Below, piece by piece: positions 9,116 through 18,629 of a stretch of DNA of 64,000 bases; position 1 is the stretch's first letter, and each line of letters opens with the position of its first letter. The position numbers and the translations under genes were made by a program. The stretch is taken from assembly GCF_003012815.1 (NCBI RefSeq), contig NZ_PXYJ01000001.1, forward strand, positions 310,001 to 374,000, written 5' to 3'. The DNA comes from Allosphingosinicella vermicomposti (lineage in GTDB: Bacteria > Pseudomonadota > Alphaproteobacteria > Sphingomonadales > Sphingomonadaceae). A model generated the notes under the pieces. The model was given only the letters and a program-made list of their open reading frames with translations. It made no database searches and was not told where the DNA came from.

Positions 9116-10386
9116 TCGGGAGCGCATCGTTCAGGGATAAGGATTATGCCGTCCTCGGCCTCGCGCGATCGGGGCTGGCGACGGTGAAAGCGCTTGCCGG
9201 CAGCGGCGCGCGGGTGATGGCGTGGGACGGGAAGGAAGAGGCGCGGAGTGCCGCGGCTCCCTTCGCGCGGATCGCCGATCCGCTTGTGACCTCCATTTAC
9301 GGCTTTGAGGCGGTGGTGGTGTCGCCCGGCGTGCCGCTCAACAAGCATCCGATCGCGGAGCGGGCGAGGGCAGCCAAAGTGCCTGTCATCGGTGATATCG
9401 AACTTTTCGCGCAGGCGCGGGCCGAGCAGCCGCCGCACCAGGTGGTCGGCATTACCGGCACCAACGGCAAATCGACGACGACGGCGCTGATTCACCACAT
9501 TTTGAAGACGGCGGGCATGCCGGCGGCGATGGGCGGCAATATCGGGCTGCCCATCCTGGAGCAGGATCCGCTTCCCGAAGGCGGCGTCTATGTGCTGGAA
9601 TTGTCGTCCTATCAGATCGATTTGACGCAGAGCCTGGACTGCGATGTCGCGGTTTTGCTGAACGTCACGCCCGATCATCTCGACCGCTATGACGGGATCG
9701 AGGATTATGCGGCATCCAAGGCGCGGCTCTTTGCCATGCAGTCCGAGGATCATATCGCGGTGATCGCGGCGGAGGACGATTATACCCGCGCGATTGCGGG
9801 CGAAGTGAGCGGGCGAAAGATGATCGTTTCCTCTGCCGATGTGAGGGACCAGTCCCGCTGGCCCTCGCTGCAAGGGCCGCACAACGCGCAAAATGCCGCC
9901 GCCGCCGTCGCGGTGGCGCGGGCGCTGGGCGTGAGCGACGACAAGATCGCCGAGGGGCTGGCGACTTATCCCGGGTTGCCGCACCGGATGGAGCGAGTAG
10001 CCGAGAAGAATGGGGTGCTGTTCGTCAACGATAGCAAGGCGACCAACCCGGATTCCACCGCGCCCGCGCTTGGTGCTTATCCGCATATTCATTGGATATT
10101 GGGCGGGCTTGCCAAGGGCGAGGATCTGGATGCCTGCCTGCCCTATCTCGGCAATGTGCGGGGGGCCTATGTGATTGGCGACGCGGCGCCGCTGTTTGCT
10201 CAGCTGCTTGCAGGCAAGGTGCCGGTTAACGAGAGCGGGACGCTGGATCAGGCGGTGCGCGACGCGGCCGCTGCGGCGGTGGCGGGCGAGGTTGTTCTCC
10301 TGTCTCCCGCCTGCGCGTCTTTCGATCAGTTCAAGGATTATGAAGCGCGCGGAGAGGCGTTCCGCACGGCGGTGGAGGCGCTGTGA
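9112..10386 (+). CDS. murD: UDP-MurNAc-L-alanine:D-glutamate ligase MurD
   Basis: This 424-aa cytoplasmic ligase starts at ATG 9112 in an ATGA overlap with mraY. The N-terminal Rossmann-like domain begins [17 protein letters not shown]. The P-loop GTNGKST is at about residues 116-122. [22 protein letters not shown] and [11 protein letters not shown] are Mur-family catalytic or binding blocks. It adds D-Glu to UDP-MurNAc-L-Ala. Length is slightly short but normal for alphaproteobacteria. Confidence 0.96.
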   Translation: MIGSASFRDKDYAVLGLARSGLATVKALAGSGARVMAWDGKEEARSAAAPFARIADPLVTSIYGFEAVVVSPGVPLNKHPIAERARAAKVPVIGDIELFAQARAEQPPHQVVGITGTNGKSTTTALIHHILKTAGMPAAMGGNIGLPILEQDPLPEGGVYVLELSSYQIDLTQSLDCDVAVLLNVTPDHLDRYDGIEDYAASKARLFAMQSEDHIAVIAAEDDYTRAIAGEVSGRKMIVSSADVRDQSRWPSLQGPHNAQNAAAAVAVARALGVSDDKIAEGLATYPGLPHRMERVAEKNGVLFVNDSKATNPDSTAPALGAYPHIHWILGGLAKGEDLDACLPYLGNVRGAYVIGDAAPLFAQLLAGKVPVNESGTLDQAVRDAAAAAVAGEVVLLSPACASFDQFKDYEARGEAFRTAVEAL

Positions 10387-11579
10387 TGGATGCGCCTCCT
10401 TCCCGCAAAGCACAGACGGCGCGGCTCGGCCGGTCCGACCGGAGCGCGCTCGGCAAATGGTTTTGGGAGATCGACCGCGTTCTCCTGATGCTGGTCGTCG
10501 TGCTGATTTCCATCGGCCTCATCGCGGTGGCGGCGGCTTCCCCGGCGGCGTCGCAGCGTTATTCGGGCGGAGCGGTGAGCTTCGCGCCGCTTCATTATTT
10601 CTACCGCCAACTTGTCTGGATCATCGTCGCCTTTCCGGTGATGATCGGTGTGTCGATGCTTCCCAAGACGGTTGCACGGCGGCTGTGTCTGATCGGCGCA
10701 GGCATCTTCACCTTCTTCCTCTTCCTGGTGCCGATCATCGGACAGGAAGTGAACGGGGCGCGGCGCTGGATCGGTGTCGGCTTCACCCAATTCCAGCCGT
10801 CCGAATTTTTAAAACCGATGTTCATCGTCTCGATGGCCTGGCTCCTGTCGCTGCGTGATCAGGACAAGAGCTTGCCCGTCGTTCCGCTATCGGCGCTGAT
10901 GCTCGGCATCGTCGCGCTGCTGCTGATGCGACAGCCCAATTTCGGCGAGACGATCATTTTCGGCGCGGCATGGGTGATCCTACTCACTTTGTCCGGCGTG
11001 CCGATGCGCTTCCTGATTGGCCTTGGAGCTGCGGGCATAATCGCGATCGTGCTCGCCTATCTTTTCTATCCGGTCGCGACGACGCGTATCGACGCCTTCC
11101 TGTTCGCCGATGCGGGCAATCATGATACCTACCAGACGGACAGCGCGCTGCGGACGCTGACGGCGGGCGGGTTGTTCGGCACCGGCCCCGGCGGCGGTAC
11201 GCGCAAATTCCACCTTCCCGAGCCGCACACCGATTACATTTTTTCGGTGATCGGCGAGGAATTCGGCCTGATCGCCTGTATCGCCATCGCGGCCATTTAC
11301 ATGACGATCGTTGCGCGCGTGCTGATCAAGCTGCTGCATGAGGAGGATACGTTTCTTCTCCTCGCAACGGCTGGCTTGGTGACGCAGTTCGGGTTGCAGG
11401 CACTGATCAACATGGCGGTCAACGTGCAGATCGCGCCGTCCAAGGGCATGACCCTGCCCTTCATCTCCTATGGCGGATCGTCGATGCTGGCTCTTTCGAT
11501 CGGCTTTGGATTGCTGCTCGCCTTCACGCGGCGAAACCCCTATCTCCACCGCTCCCCTTATGTGGTGAGAGGTAAGTGA
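10383..11579 (+). CDS. ftsW: Septal peptidoglycan glycosyltransferase FtsW (SEDS)
   Basis: The start is GTG 10383, overlapping the murD stop. An ATG at 10386 in the same frame would shorten it by one residue. This 398-aa SEDS protein has about ten membrane segments. Conserved loops are GQEVNGARRWIGVG (the family's GANRW-type motif), QPSEFLKPMF and KGMTLPFISYGGSS near the C-terminus. FtsW polymerises lipid II at the septum with FtsI. The first 35 residues form a basic cytoplasmic tail. Confidence 0.96.
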   Translation: MMDAPPSRKAQTARLGRSDRSALGKWFWEIDRVLLMLVVVLISIGLIAVAAASPAASQRYSGGAVSFAPLHYFYRQLVWIIVAFPVMIGVSMLPKTVARRLCLIGAGIFTFFLFLVPIIGQEVNGARRWIGVGFTQFQPSEFLKPMFIVSMAWLLSLRDQDKSLPVVPLSALMLGIVALLLMRQPNFGETIIFGAAWVILLTLSGVPMRFLIGLGAAGIIAIVLAYLFYPVATTRIDAFLFADAGNHDTYQTDSALRTLTAGGLFGTGPGGGTRKFHLPEPHTDYIFSVIGEEFGLIACIAIAAIYMTIVARVLIKLLHEEDTFLLLATAGLVTQFGLQALINMAVNVQIAPSKGMTLPFISYGGSSMLALSIGFGLLLAFTRRNPYLHRSPYVVRGK

Positions 11580-12733
11580 TCGTGAAGCGCCATTTCGTCA
11601 TGGCCGCCGGAGGAACTGGCGGGCACATGGTTCCGGCCCATGCGCTGGCCGAGGAATTGATGGCGCGCGGACACAAGGTGTCGCTCATCACCGATGATCG
11701 CGGTGCAAAGATTCCGGGCCTGTTCGGCGGGGTTCAGGTCAATATCCTGCCCGCAGGGCGGCTGGCGGGCGGCATATTCGGCTGGCTGAAAGCAGGGCGG
11801 AACATCCTGGCGGGGCGGAAGCAGGCGCGGGCCTTTTACCGTCAGCTGAAGCCTGCCGCTGTCGTCGGCTTTGGCGGCTATCCCGCGCTTCCGGCTTTGC
11901 TGGCCGCGCAGGGAGCGGGGATCGCGACGGCGATCCACGAACAAAATGCGGTGCTCGGCCGGGTGAACCGGCTGCTGGCGCGGAAGGTCGACGCCATTGC
12001 GACCGCTTACCCGCAAGTCGATCGCCTGCCGCCTGCCTGCGCAAGCAAAGTCGAACTGGTCGGCAATCCGGTGCGGGACGAGGTGCTGGCGCTGCGCGAT
12101 AGGCCCTTTCCGAAATCCGATGCCGAGCTGAACGTGCTGGTGACGGGCGGAAGCCAGGGCGCGACCGTGCTTTCGAGCGTGGTGCCGGATGGTCTGACGT
12201 TGCTCCCCGAACCCTATCGCGCGCGGCTCAACATCGTGCAGCAATGCCGGGCCGAGGATATCGACCGGGTGCGGGCGCGCTATGCCGAGCTTGGGCTGAA
12301 GGCGGAGCTTGCGACCTATCTGCCGGACCTGCCGGAGCGGCTCGCCTCGGCCCATATCGTCATCGCCCGCGCGGGCGCCTCGACCATCGCGGAGCTGACG
12401 GCGGCCGGGCGGCCGGCAATCCTGGTGCCGCTGCCTTCCGCGACGGACGATCACCAGACATCCAATGCGCGCGAAATGGCCAAGGAAGGCGGGGCGCGCA
12501 TGGTCCCGCAGGGCGAATTCACGCCGGAGCGGTTGGCGCGGGAGATCGAGGCGCTCGGTCTGGAGCCCGACGCGCTTGCCGAAGCGGCGGCCCATGCACG
12601 GGCCTGCGGGCGCCCGGATGCGACCCGCGCACTTGCGGACCTCGTCGAACGCATCGCCAGGACGCCGGGTATGGACAAAATCGCGGTCACGGAAAAGACG
12701 GTCTCCGCGCCGGTTCAGGGGGCTTTGGCATGA
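11576..12733 (+). CDS. murG: Lipid II synthase MurG (GlcNAc transferase)
   Basis: This 385-aa GT-B glycosyltransferase starts at GTG 11576 and overlaps ftsW by 4 bp. The N-terminal glycine loop [10 protein letters not shown] (about residues 12-21) is the lipid I/phosphate binding motif. [15 protein letters not shown] and [13 protein letters not shown] follow, then the UDP-GlcNAc site VTGGSQGA and [11 protein letters not shown]. It transfers GlcNAc to lipid I on the cytoplasmic membrane face. It ends in an ATGA overlap with murC. Confidence 0.97.
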   Translation: MIVKRHFVMAAGGTGGHMVPAHALAEELMARGHKVSLITDDRGAKIPGLFGGVQVNILPAGRLAGGIFGWLKAGRNILAGRKQARAFYRQLKPAAVVGFGGYPALPALLAAQGAGIATAIHEQNAVLGRVNRLLARKVDAIATAYPQVDRLPPACASKVELVGNPVRDEVLALRDRPFPKSDAELNVLVTGGSQGATVLSSVVPDGLTLLPEPYRARLNIVQQCRAEDIDRVRARYAELGLKAELATYLPDLPERLASAHIVIARAGASTIAELTAAGRPAILVPLPSATDDHQTSNAREMAKEGGARMVPQGEFTPERLAREIEALGLEPDALAEAAAHARACGRPDATRALADLVERIARTPGMDKIAVTEKTVSAPVQGALA

Positions 12734-14142
12734 GGGGCGTCGGCACCGACATCGGCACTATCCACTTCGTCGGTATCGGCGGCATCGGCATGTCCGGTAT
12801 TGCCGAGGTGATGCATATCCTGGGCTATAAGGTCCAAGGATCGGATGTTGCCGAGGGCTATGTGATCGAAGGGCTGCGCAAGGCGGGCATCAAGGTGATG
12901 ATCGGACAGCAGGCCGACAATCTCGGCGACGCGGCGGTGGTCGTCACATCAACCGCGATCAGGAAGGATAATCCCGAGGTTCAATGCGCCTATGAGCGGC
13001 GCATCCCCGTCGTCCGCCGCGCGGAGATGCTGGCGGAACTGATGCGGCTCAAGGCGACAGTTGCTGTCGCGGGCACGCACGGCAAGACGACGACGACGTC
13101 CATGGTCGCGGCTTTGCTCGACGCGGGCGGGATCGATCCGACCGTCATCAATGGCGGGATCATTAACGCCTACGGCTCCAATGCGCGGCTTGGCACATCC
13201 GACTGGATGGTGGTGGAGGCCGACGAGAGCGACGGCAGCTTCCTGCGCCTTGACGGCACGCTCGCCATCGTCACCAATATCGATCCCGAGCATCTCGATC
13301 ATTATGGCGGCTTCGATAAGGTAAAGGACGCCTTTGTCGAATTCGTCGAGAATGTGCCTTTCTATGGCGCGGCATTCCTGTGCGTGGATCATCCCGAAGT
13401 GCAGTCGATCATTCCGCGCCTGCGTGACCGGCGGGTCGTGACGTATGGCTTCGCGGCACCGGCCGACATTCGCGGCGACAATGTGACGCCGTTCCCAGGC
13501 GGCAATCGCTTCGATGTTAGCGTGCGCGACCGCCATGGCGATGTGCGCGTGATCGAGGGCGTGGAACTGCCCATGCCGGGCCGCCACAACGTCCAGAACG
13601 CATTGGCCGCGATCGGCGTGGCGATCGAGATGGGCATAGCCGACGACGTGATTGCGCGCGGATTTGCCCAGTTCGGCGGCGTGAAGCGGCGCTTCACCAA
13701 GGTCGGTGAGGTCGACGGCGTCACGATCATCGACGATTACGGGCACCATCCGGTCGAAATCAAGGCGGTGCTCGCCGCCGCCCGTGAAGGCGCGCAAGGC
13801 CGGGTGATCGCGGTGGTGCAACCGCACCGCTATACGCGCCTCCACAATCTGATGGACGAGTTCCAGGGCGCCTTCAACGACGCCGACATCGTCTATGTCG
13901 CGCCGGTCTATGCGGCGGGCGAGGCGCCGATCGAAGGCGCTGGGGCAGCGGATCTGGTCGAAGGCCTGAAGGAACGCGGCCATCGCGCGGTGAGCGCGGT
14001 GCGGGATGCGGATGATCTGGCGCGGCAGCTGCGCGATGTCGCGGCGCTTGGGGATATGGTGATCTGCCTGGGCGCTGGGGATATTACGAAATGGGCTGCT
14101 GGTCTGGGCGAGAAGATCCGCCAAGTGAGACTGGCGAAGTGA
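12730..14142 (+). CDS. murC: UDP-MurNAc:L-alanine ligase MurC
   Basis: The start is ATG 12730, overlapping the murG stop, and gives 470 aa. The open frame extends upstream into murG, but only this start matches the family N-terminus ([17 protein letters not shown]). The P-loop GTHGKTT is at residues 115-121, with [21 protein letters not shown] and [10 protein letters not shown] further on. MurC adds the first stem residue, L-Ala. The downstream overlap is missing: a 97-bp spacer carries a family D inverted repeat. Confidence 0.96.
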   Translation: MRGVGTDIGTIHFVGIGGIGMSGIAEVMHILGYKVQGSDVAEGYVIEGLRKAGIKVMIGQQADNLGDAAVVVTSTAIRKDNPEVQCAYERRIPVVRRAEMLAELMRLKATVAVAGTHGKTTTTSMVAALLDAGGIDPTVINGGIINAYGSNARLGTSDWMVVEADESDGSFLRLDGTLAIVTNIDPEHLDHYGGFDKVKDAFVEFVENVPFYGAAFLCVDHPEVQSIIPRLRDRRVVTYGFAAPADIRGDNVTPFPGGNRFDVSVRDRHGDVRVIEGVELPMPGRHNVQNALAAIGVAIEMGIADDVIARGFAQFGGVKRRFTKVGEVDGVTIIDDYGHHPVEIKAVLAAAREGAQGRVIAVVQPHRYTRLHNLMDEFQGAFNDADIVYVAPVYAAGEAPIEGAGAADLVEGLKERGHRAVSAVRDADDLARQLRDVAALGDMVICLGAGDITKWAAGLGEKIRQVRLAK

Positions 14143-14161
14143 TGTGCGGTTTCGCCCTCAA

Positions 14162-14229
14162 CCGTTCGGTTCGAGCGAAGTCGAGAACCGCTTGTGCTGA
14201 CGCTTCTCGACTTCGCTCGAAGCGAACGG
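14162..14229. repeat. REP-like inverted repeat, family D, between murC and murB
   Basis: The arms CCGTTCGGTTCGAGCGAAGT and ACTTCGCTCGAAGCGAACGG are perfect inverted complements apart from one position, with a short central spacer. It is the second family D copy and again lies at a dcw junction lacking gene overlap. It could fold into a stable hairpin in the mRNA. Confidence 0.78.
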
Positions 14230-14239
14230 GGGAGGGGGC

Positions 14240-15133
14240 GTGAGTGTAGTGGTTCTCCCTGCCGTGCGCGGCCGTTTGACTGAAGACGCGCCCTTGGCGC
14301 CGCTCGTCTGGTTCAAATCGGGCGGGGCGGCGCAGTGGTTGTTCGAGCCTGCCGATGTGGATGATCTCAGCGATTTTCTGGCCGCGCTCGATCCTGAAGT
14401 GCCGGTCATGGGGTTGGGCCTTGGTTCCAACCTGATCGTTCGCGATGGCGGCTTTCCGGGCGTCGTGGTGCGGCTTGGTAAGGCCTTTGCGAAGGTCGAC
14501 CGGCTGGATGATTTGACCCTTCGTTGTGGCGGCGGAGCATCGGGCATTCTTGTGTCGTCCAATGCGCGCGACGCCGGGATCGGGGGGCTTGAATTCCTGC
14601 GCTCCATTCCGGGCACCGTTGGTGGCTTCGTCCGGATGAACGGCGGCGCTTATGGCCGTGAGGTGAAAGATATTCTCCTCGAATGCGAGGTGGTGCTGCG
14701 TTCGGGCGAGCGGCGGACTTTGCCGCTTTCGGCGCTTGGCTACACCTATCGGCATAGCGCATTGCCCGAAGGGGCGATCGTGGTGTCGGCAACATTCCGG
14801 GGCCATGCCGAAGAGCCCCGTGTCATTCAGGCGGAGATGGACCGGATCGCGCAATCGCGGGAAGAATCGCAGCCGTTGCGGAGCCGCACGGGGGGGTCGA
14901 CCTTCAAGAATCCGGCGGGTGGCAAGGCGTGGCGGCTGGTCGATGAAGCCGGATGCAGGGGGCTCACAATTGGCGATGCGCAAGTATCGGAAAAGCATTG
15001 CAATTTCCTGCTTAACCTTGGCGCGGCGACGTCCGCCGATATCGAGGCATTGGGCGAGGAAGTGCGGCGCCGCGTGAAGGAGAAGAGCGGGGTGACCCTG
15101 GAATGGGAAATCCAGCGGGTGGGGGTGGCGTGA
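14240..15133 (+). CDS. murB: UDP-N-acetylenolpyruvoylglucosamine reductase MurB
   Basis: This 297-aa FAD enzyme starts at GTG 14240, just after the repeat. The FAD-binding stretch GLGSNLIVRDGG is at about residues 55-66, then FLRSIPGTVGGFVRMNGGAYG. The catalytic-serine loop RTGGSTFKNP and the C-terminal QVSEKHCNFLLN block are present. It reduces UDP-GlcNAc-enolpyruvate to UDP-MurNAc with NADPH. No truncation is seen. A 156-bp gap with a repeat separates it from ddl. Confidence 0.95.
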   Translation: MSVVVLPAVRGRLTEDAPLAPLVWFKSGGAAQWLFEPADVDDLSDFLAALDPEVPVMGLGLGSNLIVRDGGFPGVVVRLGKAFAKVDRLDDLTLRCGGGASGILVSSNARDAGIGGLEFLRSIPGTVGGFVRMNGGAYGREVKDILLECEVVLRSGERRTLPLSALGYTYRHSALPEGAIVVSATFRGHAEEPRVIQAEMDRIAQSREESQPLRSRTGGSTFKNPAGGKAWRLVDEAGCRGLTIGDAQVSEKHCNFLLNLGAATSADIEALGEEVRRRVKEKSGVTLEWEIQRVGVA

Positions 15134-15150
15134 TGTGGCAACCTTTCCGC

Positions 15151-15253
15151 GTCATTCCGGCGAAAGCCGGAATCTCAGGCCGGAAGAGCGCGGCCCTGCA
15201 CGATGAGACCCCGGCTTCCGCCGGGGTGACGTCCTGTTTCGCCGGGGTGACGT
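15151..15253. repeat. REP-like pair, family A, between murB and ddl
   Basis: The first arm (15154-15172) is ATTCCGGC-GAAA-GCCGGAAT, itself a hairpin with a GAAA loop. The second arm near 15208-15226 is the inverted CCCCGGC...GCCGGGG form. A third partial copy (TTTCGCCGGGGTGACG) follows at 15238-15253. The local translated frame VIPAKAGIS is a repeat artefact, not a gene. Confidence 0.8.
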
Positions 15254-15289
15254 TGTGGCCCGCCGCAGTGACGATTTATGGGGTGATGT

Positions 15290-16213
15290 ATGCGTAACGA
15301 GAAGCTTCATGTCGCGGTACTGATGGGCGGCTGGTCCGCCGAGCGGCCGGTGTCGCTGATGAGCGGCAATGGCGTTGCCGATGCGCTCGAAAGCCTAGGC
15401 CATAAGGTGACGCGCATCGATATGGATCGCGATGTCGCCGCGCGCATCGCCGAAGCGAAGCCGGATGTTGTGTTCAACGCGCTTCACGGGACGCCCGGCG
15501 AGGATGGCTCGGTGCAGGGCATGATGGACCTGATGGGCGTCAAATATACGCATAGTGGCATGGTCACCTCCGTCATCGCGATCGACAAGGAGCTGACCAA
15601 GCAGACGCTGGTGCCGCACGGCATCCGGATGCCGGAAGGGCAGATCGTCGAGAGCGAGGGCCTGTATGTCGCCGATCCGATGGCGCGGCCTTATGTGCTT
15701 AAACCCGTGAACGAAGGCTCGTCTGTCGGTGTCGCCATCGTCACCAATGAGGGCAATACCGGCAATCCGATCGCGCGCGATGCCAAGGGGCCGTGGCAGG
15801 AATTCGACCGGTTGCTCGCCGAGCCCTTCATTCCCGGACGCGAGCTGACGGCGGCGGTGATCGGCGATGAAGCGCTGGCGGTGACCGAACTTCGCCCCAA
15901 GTCCGGCTTTTACGATTTTGACGCCAAATATACGGACGGCATGACCGAGCATGTTTGCCCGGCGCAAATCCCGGATGATGTTCGCGACGCGGCGCTCGAG
16001 ATGGCGCTGAAGGCGCATCAATTGCTCGGCTGCAAGGGCACGTCGCGGTCCGATTTCCGCTGGGACGATGAGCGGGGTGTCGAGGGGCTCTATTTGCTCG
16101 AGGTCAATACGCAGCCGGGCATGACGCCCTTGAGCCTGGTCCCCGAACAGGCGAAGTATAAGGGCATGTCCTATGCCGAGCTTGTCCAGAAGATCGTGGA
16201 TCTCGCCCTGTGA
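15290..16213 (+). CDS. ddl: D-alanine--D-alanine ligase
   Basis: This 307-aa ATP-grasp enzyme starts at ATG 15290. Family blocks are VLMGGWSAERPVSLMSG at the N-terminus, NALHGTPGEDGSVQG, KPVNEGSSVGVAIV and LEVNTQPGMTPLSLVPEQA at the C-terminus (metal and D-Ala binding). It makes the D-Ala-D-Ala dipeptide used by MurF in this cluster. It ends in a GTGA overlap with ftsQ. Confidence 0.96.
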   Translation: MRNEKLHVAVLMGGWSAERPVSLMSGNGVADALESLGHKVTRIDMDRDVAARIAEAKPDVVFNALHGTPGEDGSVQGMMDLMGVKYTHSGMVTSVIAIDKELTKQTLVPHGIRMPEGQIVESEGLYVADPMARPYVLKPVNEGSSVGVAIVTNEGNTGNPIARDAKGPWQEFDRLLAEPFIPGRELTAAVIGDEALAVTELRPKSGFYDFDAKYTDGMTEHVCPAQIPDDVRDAALEMALKAHQLLGCKGTSRSDFRWDDERGVEGLYLLEVNTQPGMTPLSLVPEQAKYKGMSYAELVQKIVDLAL

Positions 16214-17154
16214 CGGCGCGGGTGGCACGCGGCGGATCGCCTGCGCGTGGCCGCCCGGCCTCTGCCAAGGCGCGCGCCGCCAAGGGGCGTAAGAAGGCAC
16301 AGACTTTTGCCGGATTGCCGGTGTCCGGCGACCTTATCCGCCGCGTCGGCTGGTGGCTGCTCGGCGGCGCGAGTGTCGCGGTGCTGATCGCGCTGGCGCT
16401 GGTTTTCCGCCTGCCGCAGATGGCGGGCGTCGAGATTGGCGAGGCGATCGGACGCGCCGGATTTTCCGTGAAGCGGGTGGAAATCAAGGGGCTGAAGCAT
16501 ATGCAGCGCCTGCCGGTTTATGCCGTGGCGCTGGATCAGCCGTCCATGGCGTTGCCGCTGATCGACATCGGGGCCACGCGGGACCGGCTGATGCAGTTCG
16601 GCTGGGTGAAGGATGCGCGTGTGTCGCGGCGCTGGCCGGACACTTTGGTGGTCGACATCGTCGAACGCCAGCCATCGGCCATCTGGCAGCACAACCGGCG
16701 CCTTGCGCTGATCGATAATGAGGGCGTGGTTCTGGATCAGGTGCGGCTCGACGCGATGCCGGACCTGCCGCTGGTCATCGGGCCGGACGCCAACAAGCAG
16801 ACGGCATCTCTGGGGCGATTGATCGAGGCGGCGCCGCAATTGAAGGCGATGCTGGCGAGCGCGACCTGGATCGGGGCGCGGCGGTGGGATTTGCGGTTTC
16901 AATCCGGCGAGACCCTTGCCCTGCCAGAGGGTGAGGAAGCGGCGAAAAAAGCGCTTGTTCTTTTCGCCCGTATGGATCAGCAGACGGCGTTGCTGGGACG
17001 GGGGCTCGTCCGCTTCGACATGCGCATAGCAGGCAAGTTCATCGTCCGCGTTTCCCGCAATCCGGGGGATGCCGTGCCGGACGTGACGCCCGATGCGCCG
17101 CCGCCTCCGCCGCCGGTCAACACGGGTCCGACGGACCTCACGAAAACGATCTAG
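16210..17154 (+). CDS. ftsQ: Cell division protein FtsQ
   Basis: This 314-aa bitopic protein starts at GTG 16210. A basic Ala-rich cytoplasmic tail precedes one membrane segment near residues 53-73 (VGWWLLGGASVAVLIALALVF). A POTRA domain follows from about residue 92 (FSVKRVEIKGLKHMQ), then the FtsQ domain with WPDTLVVDIVERQPSAIW. It ends in a Pro-rich tail (DAPPPPPPVNTGP). FtsQ recruits FtsL/FtsB and the septal synthases. It is 11 bp upstream of ftsA. Confidence 0.94.
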   Translation: MTARVARGGSPARGRPASAKARAAKGRKKAQTFAGLPVSGDLIRRVGWWLLGGASVAVLIALALVFRLPQMAGVEIGEAIGRAGFSVKRVEIKGLKHMQRLPVYAVALDQPSMALPLIDIGATRDRLMQFGWVKDARVSRRWPDTLVVDIVERQPSAIWQHNRRLALIDNEGVVLDQVRLDAMPDLPLVIGPDANKQTASLGRLIEAAPQLKAMLASATWIGARRWDLRFQSGETLALPEGEEAAKKALVLFARMDQQTALLGRGLVRFDMRIAGKFIVRVSRNPGDAVPDVTPDAPPPPPPVNTGPTDLTKTI

Positions 17155-17165
17155 GGGAAGAATGG

Positions 17166-18425
17166 ATGGCGCCGCCGCCGGGTAGAAAGCTCGTCACCGC
17201 ACTCGATATCGGGTCGTCCAAGGTGTGCGCGCTGATCGCCGAGCCGGGCGAGGATGGCACGCTGCGGATCCTGGGCACCGGTCAGCGCGAAAGCCGAGGC
17301 GTGAAGCGCGGTTTCATCGCCGACATGGAGCGTACCGAGGCGGCGGTGCGCGAAGCGGTGGAGCAAGCGGAGCGGATCGCGGGCCTCAATATTGAAGATG
17401 TGTTCGTCGGCTATTCCGCTGGCGGACTGGTTTCGACCGAAGCGTCCGTCGCTGTCGAAACGGGCGGGCATCGGGTCGAAAAGGACGATATCGACGCGCT
17501 GCTTCTTGCCGGGCGCAATTCGATCGAGCCCGACGGACGGATGGTGCTCCATGCGTTGCCCGCGCTTTATACGCTGGATGGGCTGCAAGGCGTGAAGAAC
17601 CCGCTCGGCCTCCACGCCGATCGGCTCGCGGTCGACATCCACGTCATCGCCGCCGACATCGCGCCGGTGCGCAACCTCGATCTGTGTGTGCGGTCCGCGC
17701 ATCTTGGCGTGCAGGCGATCGTCGCCTCCCCCGTCGCGGCGGGCAAGGCCTGCTTGAGCGAGGAGGAGCGCGAGCTTGGCGTCGCCCTGGTCGAAGTGGG
17801 CGCGGGCGTGACCAACGTCTCGGTTTTTGCGGGCGGCATGCTGGTGGGGCTCAAGTCCATTGCCCTTGGCGGGATCGACATTACCGATGACATCGCTTCG
17901 GCGTTCGGTACGCGCCGGGCGGAGGCGGAGCGGATGAAGTGCTTCTATGGCTCTGCCACCACATCTCCGCGCGACAATCATGAAATGATCGAACTCGTTC
18001 CGATGGGCGGGGGCGAGGAGGGGACGGAAGCGGCGCGCATCACGCGGGCCCAGCTCATTGCCGTCATCCGCCAGCGGCTCGACCATTTGACGGGTGAGAT
18101 TGCGACGGCGCTGAAGGAGTTGGGCTTTGCCGGGCCGTTCGGGCGTCAGGTGGTGCTGACCGGCGGCGGTTCGGAATTGAAGGGCATTGCCGATTATATG
18201 CAGGGCGTGCTCGGCCGCGCCGTCCGCATCGGGCGCCCGCGCCTGGCGGGGCTTCCCGACGCGCATAGCGGCCCGGCCTTCACCACGCTCGTCGGCCTTG
18301 CCCAGTTCGCGGCCTCGAACGAGCTCGACCTGCGGCAGATCTCCCAGCCCGGCGGCGATGCGCCGAAGGGGCCCGGCGGCGGCTTTATGCAAAGGCTGAT
18401 TTCGGCGTTCAAGAGCGGCTATTGA
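17166..18425 (+). CDS. ftsA: Divisome actin-like protein FtsA
   Basis: This 419-aa protein starts at ATG 17166; an out-of-frame ATG lies at 17162. Actin-fold blocks are ALDIGSSKVCALI (phosphate 1), EVGAGVTNVSVFAGG (phosphate 2) and VVLTGGGSELKGIADYM (adenosine). The C-terminus GGGFMQRLISAFKSGY looks like the amphipathic membrane-targeting helix of FtsA. It tethers FtsZ to the membrane. A 204-bp gap with its own regulatory motifs separates it from ftsZ. Confidence 0.96.
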   Translation: MAPPPGRKLVTALDIGSSKVCALIAEPGEDGTLRILGTGQRESRGVKRGFIADMERTEAAVREAVEQAERIAGLNIEDVFVGYSAGGLVSTEASVAVETGGHRVEKDDIDALLLAGRNSIEPDGRMVLHALPALYTLDGLQGVKNPLGLHADRLAVDIHVIAADIAPVRNLDLCVRSAHLGVQAIVASPVAAGKACLSEEERELGVALVEVGAGVTNVSVFAGGMLVGLKSIALGGIDITDDIASAFGTRRAEAERMKCFYGSATTSPRDNHEMIELVPMGGGEEGTEAARITRAQLIAVIRQRLDHLTGEIATALKELGFAGPFGRQVVLTGGGSELKGIADYMQGVLGRAVRIGRPRLAGLPDAHSGPAFTTLVGLAQFAASNELDLRQISQPGGDAPKGPGGGFMQRLISAFKSGY

Positions 18426-18629
18426 CTCTTGGCCCGGGTTGTGAAGCGGCCAAATTCGCCGGCTTGACTGGCTGTTAACCATAATCTATCGGCTTCCCCC
18501 ACGAAAAATCGCCTCTTCGTCACTAAAAACGCAGGCGAAATTAACTTTTCGCTTCCGTCCGCGAATCGGGTCGTGCAATAGTGCGCCGAAGCGCTTCGCG
18601 GCGCGTCGCGTATCAACGGGGAGACCAGC
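18424..18629 (+). promoter_or_regulatory. ftsZ upstream region with GANTC sites and a CtrA-like half-site
   Basis: The ftsA-ftsZ gap contains two GANTC sequences: GACTC at 18424-18428, overlapping the ftsA stop, and GAATC at 18563-18567. GANTC is the CcrM methylation target. TTAACCAT at 18475-18482 matches the motif known as a CtrA half-site in Caulobacter, and another TTAAC is at 18541. A good Shine-Dalgarno GGGGAG precedes the ATG. In Caulobacter ftsZ is cell-cycle controlled through CtrA and CcrM; equivalent control here is inferred. Confidence 0.45.

Noticed and set aside
7178-9127. Long minus-strand ORF of 649 codons
   Set aside because: It lies antisense to murF and mraY, which have full family motifs. 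Long antisense frames are expected at this G+C and it shows no domain.
15103-15297. Plus-strand ORF containing VIPAKAGIS
   Set aside because: The sequence is translated family A repeat, a common artefact in repeat-rich intergenic DNA.
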